DNA from: Kitasatospora sp. MAA19
GTDB taxonomy: Bacteria > Actinomycetota > Actinomycetes > Streptomycetales > Streptomycetaceae
NCBI RefSeq assembly: GCF_029894125.1
Contig: NZ_JARXYZ010000010.1
Span: forward strand, 124,001-188,000
Length of the DNA: 64,000 bases
Direction of reading: 5' to 3'
Shown here: positions 58,243-64,000 of the stretch, piece by piece
Layout: the number at the start of each line of letters is the position of its first letter
Position numbering within the stretch: position 1 is the stretch's first letter
The notes under the pieces: model-generated
What the model was told of the DNA's origin: nothing
What the model saw: only the letters and a program-made list of their open reading frames with translations
Databases searched by the model: none
Position numbers and translations under genes: made by a program

Positions 58243-58806
58243 TTACCTCGGGGCGAACCGCGCGGTGTACTCGTCGAACGGCTCGATCCCCACGCCCGCG
58301 CGCCGCTCGTCCAGCCGCTCCGGGTCCTCGCACGGCCACGGCACCGGGCGGCCGTCCGCGACCGTGCCGATCTGCGTGCCGTAGCGCTGCTCGCGGCCCT
58401 CGTTGACGGCCAGTCGGTCCTGCAGGAACGCGAGGTCCCGAGCGCTCGCGGCGCCCACCGCCACTGCTTCCGCCATCAGCGCCACCGCCCGCCGCTGGAC
58501 GTCGAGTTGGCGGTCCGCGTGCTGTGCGACCAGCCAGGCCGACCGGGCGGCCTCCGGACCCACGGACTGCTCCGTCGGCCAGCCGTGGCCCGCCATGATC
58601 TCGGCGAGCCGGTCCCCGTGCCGGGCCGTCAGCCGCCGCCAGACAGCCTGTTCGACGAGGTCCGGGCTGTTCGCCAAGGGGGCGGCAGCGGCGTCCTCGG
58701 CCAGCATCGTGATCAACTCCTCTGCCAGGGGCCGCAACTGGCCGTCCTGCGGGTGCTGCTCCGCTGCCGTCGCCGCCGTCGTCCCTGTCGTCGTCTCTGC
58801 CGCCAT
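58243..58806 (-). CDS. DUF6624-type protein of unknown function
   Basis: 187 residues. SAWLVAQHADRQLDVQRRAV and LAFLQDRLAVNEGREQRYGT with GTQIGTVADGRPVPWPCEDP are the conserved parts I associate with the DUF6624 family, common in Streptomyces. No catalytic motif is recognised. The N-terminus is Thr/Ala-rich. ATG 58806 has GAGGAG upstream; the open frame extends to 58887 but lacks a better start. Confidence 0.72.
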   Translation of the reverse strand: MAAETTTGTTAATAAEQHPQDGQLRPLAEELITMLAEDAAAAPLANSPDLVEQAVWRRLTARHGDRLAEIMAGHGWPTEQSVGPEAARSAWLVAQHADRQLDVQRRAVALMAEAVAVGAASARDLAFLQDRLAVNEGREQRYGTQIGTVADGRPVPWPCEDPERLDERRAGVGIEPFDEYTARFAPR

Positions 58807-59192
58807 CGCTCTGCTCCTCGCGTCCGGGCCCGCTCCTCGGGGGTCGCCCGAGATCACGGTAGGCGGGGAAGGAGCGACGAAGATCATCCCCGAGGGCGGT
58901 GACTTGGCGGCGCCGCTGCGCGAGAATGGACGAACCGTCCCGAAGGCGCCGTGTTAACCCTCCGGCAGCGAAACGGCGGTTCACGAAACTCATCGCGCGA
59001 AAGGCTCCTCACGCCTGTGCGCGCGGCTGTAGATTGCAGCGAACTCAGCGCTGGGCCACTACTGTTGCCAGTGGTATGTCGTGGTGCGCATGGTCCGGTA
59101 CCGGTGTGTCCCACGGTCCGACGGGGGACTGCCACCGGGCTGAGGTATGGCTCAAATCCGCAGGTCATCCCGTACCGCATAAGGAGCATCCC
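58807..59192. other. Divergent intergenic region of 386 bp
   Basis: It separates the DUF6624 gene (minus) from the methyltransferase (plus). The tract 59020-59080 (CTGTAGATTGCAGCGAACTC) is the least GC-rich and may hold the plus-strand promoter. No gene, hairpin or repeat of note is seen. Confidence 0.4.
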
Positions 59193-60182
59193 GTGACCGA
59201 TGCCGCGTTGAAGGACGAGTCGCAGCGGCCTGCCGAGCCGGCCGGGCTGGAGGACGTTCCGGGTTGGTTCTGGGACCATGACCGGCACTCGTTCGACTGG
59301 TTCATGGGACGGCAGGAGAAGGCCGGGGTCACCGGCGACCTGCTGGAGATGGGTGCGTACCTGGGCCGCAGCGCGATTGTGGTCGGTGAGCACCTCCAGC
59401 CCGGCGAGACGTTCACCGTCTGTGACCTCTTCGACTCGGACGCGCCGGACGACGAGAACGCGGCCGAGATGGACATCTCCTACCGGAAGTCGCTGACCCG
59501 CTCCGCCTTCGAGACCAACTACCTCTCCTTCCACGACGAGCTGCCGGAGATAATCCAGGCCCCGACGTCCGTCCTGGCCGGCGGGCGGATCGCGGCGGGC
59601 GCGTTCCGGTTCATCCACATCGACGCCTCGCACCTGTACGAGCACGTCGTGGGCGACCTCCAGGTGGCCCGGGTCGCGTTGCAGGAGCAGGGCGTCGTGG
59701 TCTTGGACGACTACCGCTCCCAGCACACCCCGGGCGTGGCCGCCGCGACCTGGGGAGCGGTGTTCAACCACGGGCTCAAGCCGATCATGCTGACCGAGTG
59801 CAAGTTCTACGGCACCTGGGGCGACCCGGAGCCGTTCCAGCGCGACCTGCTCGACCGGGTGGACCTCGCCGCGGGCTGCTACCTCAGCACCGAGACGCTG
59901 AACGGGCAGCAGGTGCTCCGGATGACCGGCACCTCGGAGGGGATCGGCGCCTTCCGTCCCTCCCGCCACCACCGGCGGCTGGCCGCCGAGGTCGCCCGGC
60001 ACGAGGCCGAGCAGGCGGAGGAGGAGTCCCGCCGGGCCCAGGAGGAGGCCGCCCGCAACCTCGCCGCCCGCCGCGCCCGCGCCGCCGAGCTGCGCCGCCC
60101 GGCCAACGTCGCCAAGCGCGCCGCCCGCGACCTGCTCCCCCCGGTCGTCACCTCGGTCATCCGCCGCGCCCGCCGCGGCTGA
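59193..60182 (+). CDS. Class I SAM-dependent methyltransferase (Methyltransf_24-like) with charged C-terminal helix
   Basis: 329 residues. GDLLEMGAYLGRSAIVVGEHL is the SAM-binding loop, FTVCDLF the second strand, FRFIHIDASHLYEHVVGDL and VVVLDDYRSQHTPG the metal/acceptor region. Similar enzymes methylate sugars or natural products, and the substrate here is unknown. Residues 260-329 are rich in Ala, Arg and Glu and are probably a long helix or coiled coil, unusual for the family. GTG 59193 follows AAGGAG. It is monocistronic, ending at dispersed palindrome copy 5. Confidence 0.82.
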   Translation: MTDAALKDESQRPAEPAGLEDVPGWFWDHDRHSFDWFMGRQEKAGVTGDLLEMGAYLGRSAIVVGEHLQPGETFTVCDLFDSDAPDDENAAEMDISYRKSLTRSAFETNYLSFHDELPEIIQAPTSVLAGGRIAAGAFRFIHIDASHLYEHVVGDLQVARVALQEQGVVVLDDYRSQHTPGVAAATWGAVFNHGLKPIMLTECKFYGTWGDPEPFQRDLLDRVDLAAGCYLSTETLNGQQVLRMTGTSEGIGAFRPSRHHRRLAAEVARHEAEQAEEESRRAQEEAARNLAARRARAAELRRPANVAKRAARDLLPPVVTSVIRRARRG

Positions 60183-60214
60183 CGGCGGGCAGCGGGCAGC
60201 GGACGGACTTCAAC

Positions 60215-60292
60215 CGACAGATGTCAGCGAACAGATAACAGAATCTGAAATCTGTTATCTGTTCGCTGAAACTTGTCATCTGTCATCTGTCG
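60215..60292. repeat. Dispersed palindrome, copy 5
   Basis: Perfect 18-bp arms (60225-60242 and 60251-60268; CAGCGAACAGATAACAGA) surround an 8-nt loop, with outer CGACAGATG/CATCTGTCG arms (60215-60223, 60284-60292). It lies between the convergent methyltransferase and permease genes, next to an ordinary GC-rich terminator, so termination alone does not explain it. Confidence 0.92.
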
Positions 60293-60327
60293 GCCGTCGG
60301 CCGGCCACCCGCCACCCCGCGCCAACG

Positions 60328-60360
60328 CCGAAGGGCCGGTCGAGGAACTCGACCGGCCCT
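60328..60360. terminator. Bidirectional hairpin terminator
   Basis: GAAGGGCCGGTCGAG and CTCGACCGGCCCTTC form a perfect 15-bp stem with a 3-nt loop, 17 bp beyond the permease stop. It can end transcription from both sides. Confidence 0.85.
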
Positions 60361-60377
60361 TCACCGCTACACGCCCC

Positions 60378-62060
60378 TCAGGTCCGCGAGTGCTCCCGGC
60401 CGGAGGTCTCGCCGGTCTCACCAGCCGCCCCAGCCTCCCCGGCAGCACCGGCCGCGCTCTCCTCGGCCATCTCGCGCCGAACGGCGGCCAGGGAGGGGTT
60501 GGCCCATGCGCTGGCGACGCCCCAGCGGTAGAAGGCCAGCCCGAGGGCTGCGACGACCAGCATGTCCCAGCCCTCGGGCAGGTAGCCGCGGCCGCCGAAG
60601 TCGGTGCTGCCGGCCCACGAGACGCCGGCCATCACGAACAGGTACGCGACCATCCAGGCGCCCGCCCGCAGGTGCGGCCGAAGCTCGGCCCAGGGCTTGC
60701 GCAGCTCGTACCAGGCCCAGATCGGCAGGCCGGCCGCCATCAGCAGGATGACCTTGCCGGTGAGGGGCCAGCGGGCCCAGTACAGGACCAGCGAGCCGAA
60801 CACCATCGCGACGGGCGCGATCACCGGCATCGCCCGCAGCTGGACCGGCCGGGGCAGGTCGGGCGCGAGGCGGCGCAGCGCCATCACGGCGACCGGGCCG
60901 GTGACGTACGAGATCACGGTGGCCACCGAGACGATCTCGGCCAGCGAGCCCCAGCCGCGGAAGACCGCGAGGAACAGGAAGGCGACCACCAGGTTGAGCA
61001 CCAGGGCCGGGCGCGGGATGCCGGTGCGGGCGTCCACCTTGCCGAAGATCCGCGGCAGGTGGCCGTTCTCCTGCACGCCGTGGATCATGCGCGAGGTGGT
61101 GGCGGCGTAGATCATCCCGGTGCCGCTGGGCGAGACGAACGCGTCCGCGTACAGCAGCAGGGCGAGCCAGTTGAGGCCCCAGACCATCGCGAGGTCGGCG
61201 AGCGGCGAGGTGTAGGCCAGGCTGCTCCAGCCGTGCGACAGGTCGGCGGCCGGGATGGCACCGAGGAAGGCGATCTGCAGCGCGACGTAGATCACCAGGG
61301 CGATCAGGATCGAGCCGATGACGGCCTTCGGCAGCGACTTGCCGGGGTTGCGGGCCTCGCCGGCCAGGTTGAGCGGGGACTGGAAGCCGTTGAAGGCCCA
61401 GACGATGCCGGACACCGCGACGGCGGTGAACACGGCGCTCCAGCCGTTCGGCGCGAAGCCGCCGTGGTCGGTGAAGTGGGCGGTGTCGAAGTGCGCGAAG
61501 AGTAGGGCGCCGGCGGTCAGCGTCGGTACGACGACCTTGAAGACGGTGATCGCGGTGTTGGTCTTGGCGAACATCGTGATCGCGAACCAGTTGAGGACGA
61601 AGTAGCCGATCAGCAGTACGCTGGCCAGCGCCACCCCGCTGAGTGTGAGCTCCTTGCCGTTGTACAGCCCTTGCGCCCAGCCGAAGTGCCAGGAGCTCAT
61701 GTACTGGACGGAGGCGGTGGCCTCGCCGGGGATGACCGAGACGATGGCGATCCAGTTGGCCCAGGCGGCGAGGTAGCCGGCCAGCGAGCCGTGCGAGTAC
61801 TGGCCGTACCGGACCATGCCGCCGGCCTTCGGGAACATCGACCCCAGCTCGCTGTACGTGAGCGCGATGGTCAGCGCCACCGCCGCTCCGATCACCCAGG
61901 CCAGGATCGACGCGGGGCCGGCCAGCCGGGCGGCCCGCTCGGCGCCGAACAGCCATCCGGATCCGATGATCGACCCGAGCCCGACGGCAGTCAGGCTGAT
62001 GGTGCCGAGCGATCGGCGGTAGTTCTGATGTGATGCCGTCGGCGACTCGGTCTCACTCAA
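60378..62060 (-). CDS. APC superfamily amino-acid permease
   Basis: 560 residues with about 12 membrane helices. The first helix holds GLGSIIGSGWLFGAERAARL, the conserved APC substrate/Na+-site motif, and TYSELGSMFPKAGGMVRYGQ follows. It probably imports an amino acid with protons; the substrate is unknown. TTG 62060 was chosen because AGAGGA sits upstream at good spacing and the family core starts soon after; the open frame extends to 62150. The C-terminal 25 residues are a Gly/Ala/Glu repeat (GAAGEAGAAGETGE). It ends at a strong terminator shared with the convergent methyltransferase. Confidence 0.88.
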   Translation of the reverse strand: MSETESPTASHQNYRRSLGTISLTAVGLGSIIGSGWLFGAERAARLAGPASILAWVIGAAVALTIALTYSELGSMFPKAGGMVRYGQYSHGSLAGYLAAWANWIAIVSVIPGEATASVQYMSSWHFGWAQGLYNGKELTLSGVALASVLLIGYFVLNWFAITMFAKTNTAITVFKVVVPTLTAGALLFAHFDTAHFTDHGGFAPNGWSAVFTAVAVSGIVWAFNGFQSPLNLAGEARNPGKSLPKAVIGSILIALVIYVALQIAFLGAIPAADLSHGWSSLAYTSPLADLAMVWGLNWLALLLYADAFVSPSGTGMIYAATTSRMIHGVQENGHLPRIFGKVDARTGIPRPALVLNLVVAFLFLAVFRGWGSLAEIVSVATVISYVTGPVAVMALRRLAPDLPRPVQLRAMPVIAPVAMVFGSLVLYWARWPLTGKVILLMAAGLPIWAWYELRKPWAELRPHLRAGAWMVAYLFVMAGVSWAGSTDFGGRGYLPEGWDMLVVAALGLAFYRWGVASAWANPSLAAVRREMAEESAAGAAGEAGAAGETGETSGREHSRT

Positions 62061-62411
62061 CGTATCGGTCCTCTCGCTCGGGGTTTCATCGGGTGGTGTC
62101 GTGGTTTTTGCGTTGGTTTCCGGACAAACGGAAAGCAGCTTATGGGCCAAAAACGGGCGAATACCTCAGGGGAAGCTCAAACCGTCCGATCGTTGCCATC
62201 TCGTGTCCGGTTCCCGGGCCGCAGAGCGCCCAAGAGTCGCGCGGATCACAAGGATTGGGCCGCCCGCACGAGGTCGCACGAGGTCGCACGAGGCCGCATG
62301 GGACCGGCACGGTCCACTCGGTCCACTCAGTTCGCACGGGCCCGCACACGGAACCCGCGAGCAGTGACGGCCGTGAGCATCGACGGCCGAGGGCCGCGGG
62401 CCACAGGCCGG
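62061..62411. other. Intergenic region with short tandem repeats between the permease and tRNA-Leu
   Basis: At 62265-62300 a 10-bp unit CGCACGAGGT repeats three times, then CGGTCCACT repeats twice (62309-62327). No convincing gene is present on either strand. The permease promoter should lie near 62080-62160, where sequence is less GC-rich (TTTTTGCGTTGGTTTCC). Confidence 0.5.
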
Positions 62412-62458
62412 GAAAAAGGAAATTCCCCGCGGGTTCCTTTCGGATCCCACAGGGAATT
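62412..62458 (-). terminator. Intrinsic terminator of tRNA-Leu
   Basis: On the minus strand AATTCCCTGTGGG and CCCGCGGGGAATT form an interrupted stem, followed directly by TCCTTTTTCCC. It begins 7 bp after the tRNA 3' end. Confidence 0.85.
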
Positions 62459-62464
62459 CGATTG

Positions 62465-62549
62465 TGTCCGAGGGGGGACTTGAACCCCCACGCCCGATAA
62501 AGGGCACTAGCACCTCAAGCTAGCGCGTCTGCCATTCCGCCACCCGGAC
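62465..62549 (-). tRNA. tRNA-Leu (anticodon GAG)
   Basis: The 85-nt minus-strand sequence starts GTCCGGGTGGCGGAATGGCA, has anticodon loop TTGAGGT and a long variable arm, a T-arm GGGGGTTCAAGTCCCCC, and ends CTCGGACA. The acceptor stem pairs GTCCGGG with CTCGGAC (one G-U). The long variable arm and GAG anticodon (reads CUC) give leucine. CCA is not encoded. Confidence 0.93.
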
Positions 62550-62858
62550 GGGGTGTGTGCTTCGGGGTTTTTCTCGCCCCCTCGGCGACAGAGAGAACAT
62601 TACCAGGGTTCTGGAGTGCTTCTCACCTGCGTTTCCCCGGTGGGGGGAGGTCCGGGCCGGTCCGGATGGTCGGGCTGGCTGGGACGGGTCGCCAGGGCGC
62701 GCGAAACCCGGCCGAAGCGGTGGCGAGCGCGAAGGAAACAGTCGACCCTGGCGGCGGCCGTGGTCGGTTCCGGCCGGAAGCGGTCCGACACGGGCAAGTT
62801 GTCGACGGTGCCACGGTCTCGCCGGTGCCTCTTCTAGCCTCTGTGGACCGAGGGCGCC
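62550..62858. promoter_or_regulatory. Intergenic region of 309 bp between tRNA-Leu and the anti-sigma-like gene
   Basis: A minus-strand TAATGT (62602-62597) about 48 bp upstream of the tRNA 5' end is a likely -10 for tRNA-Leu; no good -35 was found. The rest should carry the promoter of the ATPase gene. No gene is seen. Confidence 0.4.
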
Positions 62859-63467
62859 ATGAGCGGAACGCCTGACTCCCGGGGCGCGGACAACTCCCGG
62901 GTCGCGGACGAAGGGCGGCTGGACGTGGAGCAGATCAGCGGGGCGGCGAAGGCCGAGCCAAGACGCGGCAGTCCGGAACGCGGGCCCGCCGAGCCGGAAC
63001 GCGGGCCCGCCGAGCCGGACCGTACCCCCGCCGGGCTGGTGGAGGGCGTGTGGCGCTTCCCGGTGCCGGCCGCCGAGGCCTCGGTGCCGCTCACCCGGCA
63101 CGCGGTACGCGACCGCCTGCTGGCCCAGGGGATGGTCGGGGTGCGCTACCAGGAGCTACTGGACGACGTGCTGTTGATCGTCTCCGAGCTGGTGAGCAAC
63201 GCGGTGACGCACGCGGCGGAGCTGTCGCCCGAAGTGATCACCGAGCTGGCCGTGCGCCGGGGCTGGGTGCGGGTGTCGGTCGAGGACGGCGACCCGTACC
63301 GGCCGAAGGCGCTGGAGAGCGATGCCGGGCGAACCGGCGGCCGCGGCCTGCTGCTGGTGAAGAGCGTGACGCTCCAGGCCGGCGGGGTGTGCGACGTGGA
63401 GCGGACCGGGGAGGGCGGCAAGGTCATCTGGGCCTCGCTGCCCGTCCCCCCGGAGACCGGCGACTGA
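62859..63467 (+). CDS. RsbW-like ATP-binding protein (HATPase_c, anti-sigma/regulatory kinase family)
   Basis: 202 residues. Residues 65-195 form a GHKL ATPase: N-box ELVSNAVTHA, VEDGDPYRP and GGRGLLLVKS. No histidine kinase dimerisation domain is present, which fits the many Streptomyces RsbW-type proteins thought to bind sigma factors or anti-anti-sigma factors. Residues 30-58 are a disordered tail with an ERGPAEPERGPAEPDR repeat. No partner STAS or sigma gene is adjacent. ATG 62859. Confidence 0.87.
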   Translation: MSGTPDSRGADNSRVADEGRLDVEQISGAAKAEPRRGSPERGPAEPERGPAEPDRTPAGLVEGVWRFPVPAAEASVPLTRHAVRDRLLAQGMVGVRYQELLDDVLLIVSELVSNAVTHAAELSPEVITELAVRRGWVRVSVEDGDPYRPKALESDAGRTGGRGLLLVKSVTLQAGGVCDVERTGEGGKVIWASLPVPPETGD

Positions 63468-63606
63468 GCCGCACCCCGCCCGCGGCGAACCGCAACCGGC
63501 CGCCGCGAACCGCACCCCGCCCACCGCGAACCGCAACCGCCCACCGCCCGCGGCGAACCGCAACCGGCCCCCGCCCGCCGCGAACCGCAGGAGACGGCCC
63601 CGCCTC
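63468..63606. repeat. Direct repeats between the ATPase gene and idi
   Basis: CCGCGAACCGCAACCG-type words recur at least six times in 63475-63595, with alternating CGCCCACCGC and CGGCCCCCGC spacers. No hairpin terminator is obvious between these convergent genes. Confidence 0.75.
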
Positions 63607-64000
63607 CTACCAGTCCCGCCCGGCGATCTCCCGGATCCCCGGCAGCGCCGCCTCGAAGACCGTCTCGAACCAGACCGAGAACGGCCGCTCGGCACGCAGC
63701 TCCCGCAGCTCCTGCGCGGTCACGAAGGCGAAGTCGTCCACCTCGTCCGGGTCGGGCTCGACGCTCGCCGTCACCAGCCCGACGAACAGGTGGTTCCACT
63801 CCCGCTCGATCAGCCCGGAGGCCTCGTCCGGCAGGTCGTAGCGCACGGTCCCCGCCTCGCAGAGCAGCGCCGGCGCGATGCCCAGCTCCTCGGCGGTGCG
63901 GCGGGCGGCGGCGACGAACGGCGGCTCGTCCGGGTACGGGTGGCCGCAGCAGGTGTTCGACCAGACGCCGGGGGAGTGGTACTTGCCCAGTGCCCGCCGC
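63607..64000 (-). CDS. idi: Isopentenyl-diphosphate delta-isomerase type 1, C-terminal part
   Basis: 131 residues are visible; the 5' end lies beyond the right edge. WSNTCCGHPYPDEP holds the catalytic Cys and a metal-binding His, AARRTAEELGI is the Nudix-like segment, and EREWNHLFVG holds the catalytic Glu region. It interconverts IPP and DMAPP for isoprenoids. The C-terminus (EIAGRDW) is complete. No other isoprenoid gene is in the window. Confidence 0.93.
   Translation of the reverse strand, partial: RRALGKYHSPGVWSNTCCGHPYPDEPPFVAAARRTAEELGIAPALLCEAGTVRYDLPDEASGLIEREWNHLFVGLVTASVEPDPDEVDDFAFVTAQELRELRAERPFSVWFETVFEAALPGIREIAGRDW

Noticed and set aside
62465..62549. tRNA-Leu considered as an integration site of a mobile element
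   Set aside because: No integrase, excisionase or duplicated tRNA 3' end was found nearby.

Overview
The window looks like core chromosome of a Streptomycetaceae actinomycete (Streptomyces or Kitasatospora). The basis is very high GC with strong third-position GC, frequent GTG/TTG starts behind AGGAGG-type ribosome sites, and family content typical of that group: ergothioneine genes, a PAS-GGDEF-EAL protein, a DUF574-type methyltransferase, a calerythrin-like EF-hand protein and an RsbW-like ATPase. No transposase, integrase, phage gene, CRISPR array or polyketide/peptide synthase gene was seen.

Layout. 1-421: start of a secreted S53 peptidase, cut by the window edge. 657-4766: acyl-CoA catabolism operon (SDR, thiolase, acyl-CoA dehydrogenase) with a divergent TetR regulator and a palindromic operator. 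5011-7819: lone nitric oxide synthase and a GlcP-type sugar permease. 7973-13843: egtABCD for ergothioneine plus a C-S lyase-type PLP enzyme. 13985-21582: SRPBCC protein, methyltransferase, cyclic-di-GMP enzyme and a large membrane-anchored kinase-like protein. 21618-27894: ribA, gdhA, an AraC regulator, a GntR-type protein without its DNA-binding domain, an oxidoreductase and a VOC protein. 27870-46140: lnt and the cobalamin genes cobN (with a cobalamin riboswitch), cobG-cobH-cobIJ, cbiD and cobK-cobM-cobL, interrupted by a Tat-exported metallophosphoesterase, an XRE-MurA fusion and a DinB protein. 46362-48708: small metabolic genes. 48666-54527: dipeptide-type ABC transporter operon. 54970-64000: glyA, an aldehyde dehydrogenase, DUF6624, a methyltransferase, an amino-acid permease, tRNA-Leu, an RsbW-like ATPase and idi (cut by the window edge).

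The cobalamin genes would carry precorrin-2 through most of corrin-ring methylation and cobalt insertion. They pair the oxygen-dependent enzymes CobG and CobN with CbiD, which is usually linked to the anaerobic route. The TetR operator recurs almost unchanged upstream of the aldehyde dehydrogenase 54 kb away, which suggests one regulon.

Two sequence-level signals stand out. First, five intergenic AT-rich palindromes built from AACAGATAACAGAT-like words (near 13.9, 26.0, 37.6, 46.3 and 60.2 kb) keep their pairing although the arm sequences differ; four of the five sit at gene 3' ends. Second, short tandem repeats, mostly of lengths divisible by three, are unusually common at gene ends and in inter-domain linkers.
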